From Methylomonas sp. EFPC3 (GTDB lineage Bacteria; Pseudomonadota; Gammaproteobacteria; Methylococcales; Methylomonadaceae), in the NCBI RefSeq assembly GCF_029643245.1, contig NZ_CP116398.1, positions 3,654,372 through 3,718,371 on the forward strand: DNA of 64,000 nt. Direction: 5' to 3'. Below the pieces are notes generated by a model that had not been told where the DNA came from, searched no databases, and saw nothing but the letters and a program-made list of their open reading frames with translations. The position numbers and the translations under genes are program-made. This document shows positions 8,766 to 16,982 of the stretch, in pieces. The stretch's first letter is position 1, and every line of letters starts with the position of its first letter.

Positions 8766-10916
8766 ATGCCCCGCTTTCTGTTTCTCGCCGTCTGCGCCGC
8801 TTGCTTTGGCACGGCCGCTACGGCGCAACCGGTGTCGACCGAAGAGGAGGAGCGGGCGCTGTCGCAGATCTACGGCGGCGAGGAAATGGTCAGTATCGCC
8901 TCCGGCTACAAACAGCCGATTTCGCAAGCGCCGTCGATCGCCACGGTGATTACCGCCAACGATATCAAAGCCATCGGCGCCACCGATATCGACGAAGTCC
9001 TGGAAACCGTGCCCGGTTTGCATGTGCAGCGCAATACCATCGGTTACAACCCGATCTACACCTTCCGCGGGATTTTCTCGCAGTTCAATCAACAGGTGCT
9101 GATGATGGTCAACGGCATCCCGATCACCAATTCCTACACCGGCAGCCGCAGCGAAGTTTGGGGCGGCATGCCGATCCGCGATATCGCCCGGATCGAAGTG
9201 GTGCGTGGGCCGGGCTCCGCAGTGTACGGCGCCGACGCCTTCGCCGGGGTAATCAACGTCATCACCAAAACCCGCCAGGACATCGACGGTAGCGAAATCG
9301 GCGGCCGCGTCGGCAGTTTCGATAGCTACGACGGTTGGGCCTTGCACGGCGCCGAGTGGGCCGGCTTCGACGTGGCTTTGGCGGTGGAATACCATAATAC
9401 CGCCGGACAAAATGCGGTGGTCGATGCCGATTTGCAAACCCAGTTCGACCGGCTGTTCGGTACTAGCGCCTCGCTGGCGCCGGGGCCGCTGAGCCTGTCG
9501 CGGGAGAACCTGGACGCCCGTATCGATTTGGCGCGCGGCCATTGGCGTTTTCGCGGCGGCCTGCAACACCGCGGCAATTTCGGGGTCGGTTCCGGCGTGG
9601 CCCAGGCGCTGGATTCGACGGCCCGCTACGGCAGCGACCGCTGGAACGCCGATATCACCTACCAAAATACTGATATCGAAAATTGGGAATGGACCAGCCA
9701 GGCCAGCTATTTCGAAACCAGCCAGGAAATAGAACGCAATCTGACCTTGTTTCCGCCCGGTACCCGGTTGCCGATCGGCCCTAACGGCCAAATCGGCGCC
9801 GGTGCCCCGGTCACGTTTCCGAACGGCTATATCGGCAATCCGGAAGTGTGGGAGCGCCACGTCCGAATCAGCCAGATGCTGGCCTACAGCGGTTTTCGCC
9901 GGCACCAGATCCGTAGCGGGATCGGCTTCAATTACGACAGCCTGTTCCAGGCCCGCGTCAGTCAGAATTTCGGCATCGATCCGGGTTCGGGGCTGCCGAT
10001 ACCGTCGTTACCGGGCATTCCGCTAATCGACGTGTCCGGGACTGCGTCGACCTTCATTCCGGAAGTGGACCGTAAAATCGCCTACCTGTTTTTTCAGGAC
10101 CAGTGGAATTTCGCCAACGACTGGACTCTGACCGCCGGCGCCCGCTACGACCGCTATTCCGATTTCGGCAATACCTTCAACCCCAGGGCGGCCTTGATCT
10201 GGGAGGCCGATTACGACCTGACCGCAAAATTGATGTACGGTTCGGCCTTTCGGGCGCCGTCGTTCCAGGAAATGTACATCCTGAACAATCCGGCCCAGAT
10301 CGGCAATCCGCAACTCAAGCCGGAGACCATGGAGAATCTGGAATTGGGCTTCGATTACCGCCCGGCCGACGGTTTACGTCTGGGCCTGAATTTTTTCGGC
10401 TACTGGTGGAAAGACATCATCCGCTTCGTGCCGGATAGCAATGCCACCACCGCCACCGCTCAAAACCGCGGTGCGCAACAGGGTTACGGCGGCGAATTCG
10501 AAGCGGAATGGCAGGCGGCCGATACCCTGAAATTGGTCGGCAACTACGCCTACCAGCGCAGCCGCGACGAAACCTTGCACCACGATGCCGGTTACGGGCC
10601 GCAGCATCAGCTTTATCTTAGGATGAATTGGCAGTTTTTACCCGACTGGAGCTTCAGCCCGCAGGCTAAATGGATCGTCGGCCGCAGCCGCAGTTTCGGC
10701 GACAGCCGTGAGCCGGTTGCCGACTACACCTGGGTCGATTTGACCCTGCGCCGGCAAAACTTAGCCAAGCATGTGGAAGTAGCCTTCTCGGTGCGCAATT
10801 TATTCGACGTCAGCGCCCGCGAACCGAGTTTGGCCGGCAGTCCGCAGCCCGGCATTCCCAACGACTTGCCGTTGGCGCCGCGCAGTTTCTACGGCGAAAT
10901 CAGCGTGAAATTTTGA
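8766..10916 (+). CDS. TonB-dependent outer-membrane receptor
   Basis: A 716-aa outer-membrane beta-barrel that uses TonB energy to import or sense a ligand. Residues 1-21 form a signal peptide ending ATA-QP. The plug (about 55-165) contains the family motifs VRGPGSAVYGADAFAGVINV. The remainder is an aromatic-rich barrel with FRAPSFQEMY and the typical C-terminal phenylalanine. A good ribosome-binding site (AGGAG at 8755-8759) precedes ATG 8766. The neighbours, a periplasmic binding protein and a large hybrid sensor kinase, suggest a sensory role. The ligand (siderophore, vitamin or other) cannot be read from sequence. Confidence 0.93.
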   Translation: MPRFLFLAVCAACFGTAATAQPVSTEEEERALSQIYGGEEMVSIASGYKQPISQAPSIATVITANDIKAIGATDIDEVLETVPGLHVQRNTIGYNPIYTFRGIFSQFNQQVLMMVNGIPITNSYTGSRSEVWGGMPIRDIARIEVVRGPGSAVYGADAFAGVINVITKTRQDIDGSEIGGRVGSFDSYDGWALHGAEWAGFDVALAVEYHNTAGQNAVVDADLQTQFDRLFGTSASLAPGPLSLSRENLDARIDLARGHWRFRGGLQHRGNFGVGSGVAQALDSTARYGSDRWNADITYQNTDIENWEWTSQASYFETSQEIERNLTLFPPGTRLPIGPNGQIGAGAPVTFPNGYIGNPEVWERHVRISQMLAYSGFRRHQIRSGIGFNYDSLFQARVSQNFGIDPGSGLPIPSLPGIPLIDVSGTASTFIPEVDRKIAYLFFQDQWNFANDWTLTAGARYDRYSDFGNTFNPRAALIWEADYDLTAKLMYGSAFRAPSFQEMYILNNPAQIGNPQLKPETMENLELGFDYRPADGLRLGLNFFGYWWKDIIRFVPDSNATTATAQNRGAQQGYGGEFEAEWQAADTLKLVGNYAYQRSRDETLHHDAGYGPQHQLYLRMNWQFLPDWSFSPQAKWIVGRSRSFGDSREPVADYTWVDLTLRRQNLAKHVEVAFSVRNLFDVSAREPSLAGSPQPGIPNDLPLAPRSFYGEISVKF

Positions 10917-10965
10917 GGCGCCGGCCGCCCCGTCTTCACTGCGAAAGCATAACCCAGGAGTGAAT

Positions 10966-11910
10966 TTGTTCGACCGAATAATGTTACCGATTTGGCTGAT
11001 GCTGGTTTTGGCGTGCAGCTGTGCGAATGCGTTGGCGCAAGCGCCCGCGGTGGCGATCGTCTACCCGGACGTGCGCGAACCCTACCGTTCGGTGTTTTTG
11101 GAAATCGCTCGCGGCATGGAACAGGAGCTGGGCCGGCCGGTTGCCCATTACTTGCTGAGCGAGCGCGATACCTCGCCCGAAAGGCTGATTGCCGACTTGA
11201 AGAACGACCGCATTGACGTGGTGGTCACGCTGGGCCGGGCCGGGCTAACCATGGCCAAGGTCCTGGTCGGCGTACTGCCGGTGGTGATCGGCGCCACCGT
11301 TGTCCGGCCGGAAGAAGCGCCGCAGGGATTGACCGGTATCAGCCTGACGCCGGCACCGGAAGCGATGTTCGACCAGTTGAAAAAATTGGTACCGAATGTC
11401 AAGAAAATTACGGTGATTTACGATCCTCGCCAAACCGCCTGGGAGATTCGGCACGCCGAAAAAGCCGCCCAAGAACGCGGGCTGGTGTTGCAGGCCCAGC
11501 CGACTGCCAGTGTGCGCGATGCATCCGACTCTTTCCGCCAGATAGTGGTAGACGTCAAGGATAATTCGATTGCTTTGTGGTTGCCGCGGGAAAATGCGGT
11601 ATTGGACGAGCAATCGCTGTTTCCGGAAGTGCTACGCGAGGCCTGGGAAAAGAATTTCGTAGTGTTTTCGAGCAACCTGGACCACGTCCGTAAAGGCGCA
11701 CTGTTCTCCTTATATCCGGACAATTTCGGCATGGGCCGCAGTCTGGCTAGTATGGCGATCCAACAAGCCCAACCGGGCGGCAGACTCGAGCCGGTCAAGT
11801 TGCTGCAGGATTTGCTGGTGGCCGTCAACTTACGCACTGCCGAGCACCTGGGTTTACAGTTTTCCAATCAGACGCGGCGCGAGTTCGCGATGGTTTTTCC
11901 GACGCCTTAA
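10966..11910 (+). CDS. ABC-type periplasmic substrate-binding protein (ABC_sub_bind-like)
   Basis: A periplasmic binding protein of about 314 aa. It has a signal peptide ending ANALAQ and a two-lobe fold that opens with VAIVYPDVREPYRSVF, with VVTLGRAGLTMA near residue 95. No permease or ATPase gene accompanies it; a hybrid kinase follows after 5 bp, so it probably serves signal perception. The start is ambiguous. AGGAG at 10956-10960 fits TTG 10966 (5-nt spacer); GTG 10960 overlaps the ribosome site, and ATG 10981 would leave a signal peptide without positive charge. Confidence 0.82.
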   Translation: MFDRIMLPIWLMLVLACSCANALAQAPAVAIVYPDVREPYRSVFLEIARGMEQELGRPVAHYLLSERDTSPERLIADLKNDRIDVVVTLGRAGLTMAKVLVGVLPVVIGATVVRPEEAPQGLTGISLTPAPEAMFDQLKKLVPNVKKITVIYDPRQTAWEIRHAEKAAQERGLVLQAQPTASVRDASDSFRQIVVDVKDNSIALWLPRENAVLDEQSLFPEVLREAWEKNFVVFSSNLDHVRKGALFSLYPDNFGMGRSLASMAIQQAQPGGRLEPVKLLQDLLVAVNLRTAEHLGLQFSNQTRREFAMVFPTP

Positions 11911-11915
11911 GCCCG

Positions 11916-14900
11916 ATGCCGCCAAGATTGGGGTTCAGTTTTCGCCGGTCGAGTTTTCTGCAGCAACTGGCAGTAGCCTTTACTTGCGGCCTTTTAGTGG
12001 TTTCGTTGTTGTCCTCGTTCGGTATCTCTGAGCTGTCGTACGGCGTGGTCCGCGACAAATGGCTGGCGCAAGGCCGGCAGTCTACGGAAGCCTTCGCCGC
12101 CCAAAGCACGGTGGCTCTGCTCTATGCCAGCCGCGAAAATGCCGAAGAACCGGCCAAACGGTTTTTGTCTTCGCCGGATGTCAGGGGTGTGGCGATTTAC
12201 AACACGGATCGTCAGGCTTTGCTGGAAATGGGCGAGTCGACTTTACCGGCGGGTGACAACGAATCAGTATGGCCCGAGACCTTACAATTGGTGGCGGAAA
12301 CAGAACGCGCTTGGTATTTTGCTGCGCCGGTCTTTGCCAGACGTGGCGGCGAAACGGCGTCGCCGTTCGAGGCGCAGAGCCCGGCGCAGGAACTGATCGG
12401 CTATGTGCGGTTGGCGGTCGGCAAACGCTCGTTGCTGGCCATGAAACGGCAGATTCAATTCGTCACCCTGGCGGTTTCCGCCGCCGCCGCCCTGGTGTCT
12501 TTCGTGTTTTTGCTGACCATGGCCCGCCGCCTGACCTTGCCGATCCAGCAATTGGCGAAGCGGATGGGCAAGGCATCTGCCGGCGAGAAGCATGTCAGAG
12601 CAAAATTGTCCGGGCCGCGCGATATTACCGACATGGGGGCGGCGTTCAATGCCATGATGCAGGTCTTGGAGACCCGCGAAGAGTTATTGGAGCGCGCACG
12701 CGACAAAGCCTTGGAATCGGCCCGCTTGAAAGGCGAATTCGCAGCCAATGTCAGCCACGAGTTGCGGACGCCGTTGAATGCGGTGTTGGGCATGCTGGAG
12801 TTGTTGCAAGACATGGGACTGACGCCCAAGCAATTGGAATACTCGACAGTCGCTCGTAACGCCGGCGAGGCGCTGCTGAAATTGATCGAGGACATTCTGG
12901 ATTTTTCGCGGATCGAGTCCGGCATGTTAAAGCCGCAGTCCAGCGATTTCGTGTTGCAGGAAATCGTGCAGGAGGTGGTTGAACTGATGGCGGCCCAGGC
13001 CAGGCGCAAGAACCTGCAGCTGCGCTACGAAATTGCCGACGGTGTGCCGGAACAGCTAACTGGCGAAGCGAGCCGAGTTCGCCAAGTTTTGCTCAATTTG
13101 GTCGGTAATGCACTGAAATTCACCGATCAAGGCGAGATCGAAATCGGCGTGGAGGCAGCGTCGGCCGGTGACGCTCAACTGTTGCTGACCTTTAGCGTTA
13201 CCGATACCGGCATGGGGATTCCGGCAGAGGCGCAAGACCGGATTTTCGACGCTTTCGTGCAAGCCGACGGCTCCACTACCCGCCATTACGAAGGTGCGGG
13301 CCTGGGGCTGGCAATTTGCCGACAGCTGGTACAGCTGATGGGCGGGAACATCGGAGTCGACAGCCGGCTTGGCCTTGGGAGTCGGTTTTGGTTTAGTTTA
13401 CCGTTCCGGGCTCCGGGCGGAAGTGTAATCTTGTCCAATGCGCGGCGGGATTGTTTTGCTCACCTGAACATTCTGGTAGTGACCGATAACGAGCAAACCG
13501 GCCGTTTCCTGACGGGCAATCTCGCAGAATGGCAGGTTCGTTACCACCTTAGCGGTTTCGACTGTCATGCGGCCGAACTATTGCAGGTCGGCCGCGACCA
13601 GGGTCAAGCCTACCGTTTTGCAGTGGTCGATATGGCAAGCGCTTCGGCACACCAATGGCTGGAGCGGATTGGCGGCGGCTGGGAGGAGACCAGGTTCATC
13701 GTGTTGAATCATGCCGCCTCCGTAGAAGGGCTGCCCGATTTACCGTATTTAGCGGCCTGTTTTCCTGGGGAAGTAACGGCGGCCGATCTACATGACTTAT
13801 TGACTGCCGATTGTTCGCAGGTCCTAACCGGCGGTGAAGAAGCGCAAGCAGCCTTCGACAGATCGGCATTGGCCTTGAACGTCTTAGTGGTGGAGGACAA
13901 CCGGGCCGGGCAAATGGTGGCGGCCGGCATGCTGGAACGCTTGGGCTGCCGTTACCAAATCGCGGCCTCCGGGGCGGAAGCCTTGGAGAGGGTGGAATCC
14001 GCAACGTTCGACGTGGTACTGATGGACTGCCACATGCCCGGCATCGATGGCTTTGAAGCCACGCGCCGTATCCGGGCGTTACCGGGGGCGCCGGGTCGGG
14101 TGCCGATCATCGCGATGACAGCCAACGCCCTGCGCGGCGACGAAGAGCAGTGCCGTTCCGCCGGCATGGACGATTTCCTTGCTAAACCGATCAAGCTGAA
14201 GGCCTTGCGGCAAAAATTGCTTAACCACAGCGAAAATCGGCGGCTGCCGCTGGCCGAGGCAAGCGACGCCGCGGCGGCATCTGCCGGAGCCGAACCTGCG
14301 ACCCTGGACCGCGAAACCTTGGCACAACTACGGGAGGAAGTCGGCGGCGCATACCCCAAAATGATCCGCTTTTTTGTGGAGGATGCACCGCTGCAGATCG
14401 CGCAAATCGGTCAGGCTGTGCGGGACGCGGACTTGGGCCGGTTGCGGGAACTGGCGCACGCCTTGAAAGGCGCTGCCGGTAGTTTGGGCGGGGAAAGACT
14501 GGCGGCAACGGCCCGCCAATTGGAATTGGCGGCCGAAAACGGTGCCTTGGCCGCGGGCGCCGAGCGCATGGCCGAGAGCTTGCTGACCGAGTTCCGCGCG
14601 CTGGAACGGCTGCTGCTGGCGGAAATCGACGCCGAGCCGACCGGCGAGCAAGCGCTGGCGCAGATCGGGCCGCGGGTGCTGGTGGCCGACGACGACCGGG
14701 TTTTGCGCGTGGCTTTGCAGGACATCTTGCAACAGGACGGCTATACCGTCGATGTGGCCGTCACCGGCCGGCAGGCCGTGGCTTTGTGCGCACGGCAAAT
14801 GGCCGATCTGATTTTGATGGACGCGATGATGCCGGAAATGGACGGATTCGCCGCTTGCAAAGCCATCCGCGCATTACCGCACGGCGCGGAGGTGCCGATT

Positions 14901-16349
14901 CTGATGATCACTGCGCTGGAGAACGAACATTCGGTCGAATTGGCCTTCTCCACCGGCGCGAACGATTTCATTCCCAAGCCGATTCATTTCACGGTGTTGC
15001 GCAAGCGTATCGCCCATTTGCTGAAAGCCAGCCAAAGCCAGCGCAGTTTGAACCGGCTGGCCTACCACGATCCGTTGACCAATCTGCCCAACCGGGTGCA
15101 GTTTATGGAACGCTTGAACCGGGTGCTGGCCAAACCGGCGGCGGTGCCGGCCCAGCACGCGGTGCTGTTTCTGGATCTGGACCGGTTCAAACTCACCAAC
15201 GACACGATGGGCCACGATGTCGGCGACCTGATGCTGAAGGCCGCCGCCGAACGGATACAGGCCTGCGTCCGCCGCGAGGATATGGTGTCGCGCTTCGGCG
15301 GCGACGAATTCATCCTGTTGCTGGAGCATATCGGCAATCCGCAGGATGCCGCGGCGGTGGCGCAAAAAATCTGTAACGCCATCGCCAAGCCGTTCGGGTT
15401 GATGGGGCAGGAGTTTTATATCAGCTCCAGTATCGGCATTTCCTTGTCCCCTTACGATGGCAAGGACAGCGGCCTGCTGGTTAAGCACGCCGACACCGCG
15501 ATGTACCGGGCCAAGGAGCAGGGCAATACCTTTTGCTTCTACGAACAGAGCATGGAGTTTGCGGTTTCCAGCAAATTGCGCCTGGAAAGCGATTTGCGCC
15601 GGGCCTTGCAGCGCCGCGAATTCTTTCTGCATTACCAGCCGCAGATCGATTTGGACTCCGGCCGCGTCATAGGCGCCGAGGCCTTGATTCGTTGGCGGCA
15701 TCCGGAGCTGGGTATGATATCCCCCGACCAGTTTATTCCGGTGGCGGAGGAGATTGGCTTGATCGAAGAGATCGGCGCCTGGGTGCTGCGCGAGGCTTGC
15801 CGGCAGAACCGGCAGTGGCAACAAAGCGGCCATCCGCCGTTCGTGGTCGCGGTCAACGTCTCGGCCAAGCAGTTGGACCGAGGCGACTTTGCCGAACAAG
15901 TGATCGCGATTTTGCGCGAATCCGGGCTGGCGGCCGAGTATCTGGAATTGGAATTGACCGAAAGCCTGTTCATCCGCCATCCGGAACAAAAGCGTGAAAT
16001 TCTGGCGCGGTTGAAGGCCGCGGGGATGCAGATATCCATAGACGATTTCGGCACCGGCTATTCCAGTTTGAACCAACTGAAACAGTTTGTATTCGACAAA
16101 CTGAAGATCGACAAATCCTTTGTCGCCAACATCATGCACGACGACGATGCCGCGGCGATCGTGCGAGTGATCATTTCGATCGCCGGGATTTTAAAATTCG
16201 AGGTTATCGCCGAGGGTGTGGAAACTGCCGAACAGGCAAAGTATTTGCAGCAAAACCATTGCAAGCAGGCGCAAGGCTATCTGTTCGGTAAACCAATGCC
16301 TGCCGACGAGTTTTCGGCGTTGATTGGCAGAACGAGCGACCGGGGTTAA
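11916..16349 (+). CDS. Hybrid sensor histidine kinase with REC, HPt, GGDEF and EAL domains
   Basis: A 1477-aa inner-membrane signalling protein. Visible order: TM1 (~13-38), periplasmic sensor region (~40-175), TM2 (~181-202), HAMP, HisKA with phospho-acceptor His281 in SHELRTPLN, HATPase (N-box near residue 399), a degenerate receiver-like segment (~515-620), REC (Asp704 in VLMDCHMPG), HPt (His848), a second intact REC (Asp969 in LMDAMMPEMDG), GGDEF (residues 1128-1132 intact) and EAL (Glu1255 in EALIRW). It could run a full internal phosphorelay ending in c-di-GMP synthesis or hydrolysis. Both output motifs look intact. The gene is 5 bp after the binding-protein gene, and its stop overlaps the convergent NlpC gene. 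Confidence 0.94.
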   Translation: MPPRLGFSFRRSSFLQQLAVAFTCGLLVVSLLSSFGISELSYGVVRDKWLAQGRQSTEAFAAQSTVALLYASRENAEEPAKRFLSSPDVRGVAIYNTDRQALLEMGESTLPAGDNESVWPETLQLVAETERAWYFAAPVFARRGGETASPFEAQSPAQELIGYVRLAVGKRSLLAMKRQIQFVTLAVSAAAALVSFVFLLTMARRLTLPIQQLAKRMGKASAGEKHVRAKLSGPRDITDMGAAFNAMMQVLETREELLERARDKALESARLKGEFAANVSHELRTPLNAVLGMLELLQDMGLTPKQLEYSTVARNAGEALLKLIEDILDFSRIESGMLKPQSSDFVLQEIVQEVVELMAAQARRKNLQLRYEIADGVPEQLTGEASRVRQVLLNLVGNALKFTDQGEIEIGVEAASAGDAQLLLTFSVTDTGMGIPAEAQDRIFDAFVQADGSTTRHYEGAGLGLAICRQLVQLMGGNIGVDSRLGLGSRFWFSLPFRAPGGSVILSNARRDCFAHLNILVVTDNEQTGRFLTGNLAEWQVRYHLSGFDCHAAELLQVGRDQGQAYRFAVVDMASASAHQWLERIGGGWEETRFIVLNHAASVEGLPDLPYLAACFPGEVTAADLHDLLTADCSQVLTGGEEAQAAFDRSALALNVLVVEDNRAGQMVAAGMLERLGCRYQIAASGAEALERVESATFDVVLMDCHMPGIDGFEATRRIRALPGAPGRVPIIAMTANALRGDEEQCRSAGMDDFLAKPIKLKALRQKLLNHSENRRLPLAEASDAAAASAGAEPATLDRETLAQLREEVGGAYPKMIRFFVEDAPLQIAQIGQAVRDADLGRLRELAHALKGAAGSLGGERLAATARQLELAAENGALAAGAERMAESLLTEFRALERLLLAEIDAEPTGEQALAQIGPRVLVADDDRVLRVALQDILQQDGYTVDVAVTGRQAVALCARQMADLILMDAMMPEMDGFAACKAIRALPHGAEVPILMITALENEHSVELAFSTGANDFIPKPIHFTVLRKRIAHLLKASQSQRSLNRLAYHDPLTNLPNRVQFMERLNRVLAKPAAVPAQHAVLFLDLDRFKLTNDTMGHDVGDLMLKAAAERIQACVRREDMVSRFGGDEFILLLEHIGNPQDAAAVAQKICNAIAKPFGLMGQEFYISSSIGISLSPYDGKDSGLLVKHADTAMYRAKEQGNTFCFYEQSMEFAVSSKLRLESDLRRALQRREFFLHYQPQIDLDSGRVIGAEALIRWRHPELGMISPDQFIPVAEEIGLIEEIGAWVLREACRQNRQWQQSGHPPFVVAVNVSAKQLDRGDFAEQVIAILRESGLAAEYLELELTESLFIRHPEQKREILARLKAAGMQISIDDFGTGYSSLNQLKQFVFDKLKIDKSFVANIMHDDDAAAIVRVIISIAGILKFEVIAEGVETAEQAKYLQQNHCKQAQGYLFGKPMPADEFSALIGRTSDRG

Positions 16350-16903
16350 TTGAAGCCGCAGCCGGCGCCAAGGTCGTTGAAGGACAAGGCTTGGCGGTTG
16401 AGCGGCCGGCGCACGCCGATGAAGCGCTCGCGCCAATACGGCTGGCGCAGGTCGGAGACCATGACCCGGCCGCTGCGGGCGCTCGGCGCATGGACGAATT
16501 GTTCGCCGCCGATATAAATGCCGACGTGGGAGTAGGGCCGTTCGGTATTGAAAAACAACAGGTCGCCGGGCAGGCGCTGTTCCGGCGCCACGGCCGGCAG
16601 TTGCCGCGCCAACGATTGGGTATCGCGCGGCAGGCGCAAACCTTGGCGGTAGTACACGTAATACACCAGGCCGCTGCAATCGAAACCTTCGCTGGGCGAC
16701 TCGCCGCCGTAAACATAGGGCGCGCCCTGCAATTGCAGCGCTTCGGCCACGGCCATCCGGTTGCCGCCTTCGGTTTGCGGCAGGTTAATCGGCGGCGGCG
16801 CCTTTTCGGTGCTGGCGCAACCGGCCAATTGACCAAGCGCTAGGGCCAGCAGCCACGGGCCGGCGGAACGGCAAATCCGAAAATCCGAACAAGATTTGAA
16901 CAT
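16346..16903 (-). CDS. NlpC/P60 family lipoprotein, putative cell-wall endopeptidase
   Basis: A 185-aa lipoprotein. The signal peptide ends in LAGC (Cys29), so it is lipid-anchored. The C-terminal NlpC/P60 domain has the catalytic Cys76 in DCSGLVYYVY, His126 in YSHVGIYIG and a third His at 138 in FVHAP. Such enzymes cut D-Glu-mDAP peptide stems in peptidoglycan. I chose ATG 16903 because the lipobox signal peptide begins there; the longer open frame to 17026 adds a basic tract with no signal. The last codons overlap the stop of the convergent hybrid kinase gene by 4 bp. Confidence 0.9.
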   Translation of the reverse strand: MFKSCSDFRICRSAGPWLLALALGQLAGCASTEKAPPPINLPQTEGGNRMAVAEALQLQGAPYVYGGESPSEGFDCSGLVYYVYYRQGLRLPRDTQSLARQLPAVAPEQRLPGDLLFFNTERPYSHVGIYIGGEQFVHAPSARSGRVMVSDLRQPYWRERFIGVRRPLNRQALSFNDLGAGCGFN

Positions 16904-16982
16904 CGGCAGTATCAACAACGTAGGCGAATCGCGCTTAGTATAGTGGGTCCGGACGCGGTGCGCTCGCCGATTCTGGTTTGGC

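Noticed and set aside
14874-16139. 421-aa antisense frame opposite the GGDEF/EAL region
   Set aside because: Mirror of a well-supported coding frame; no recognisable protein.
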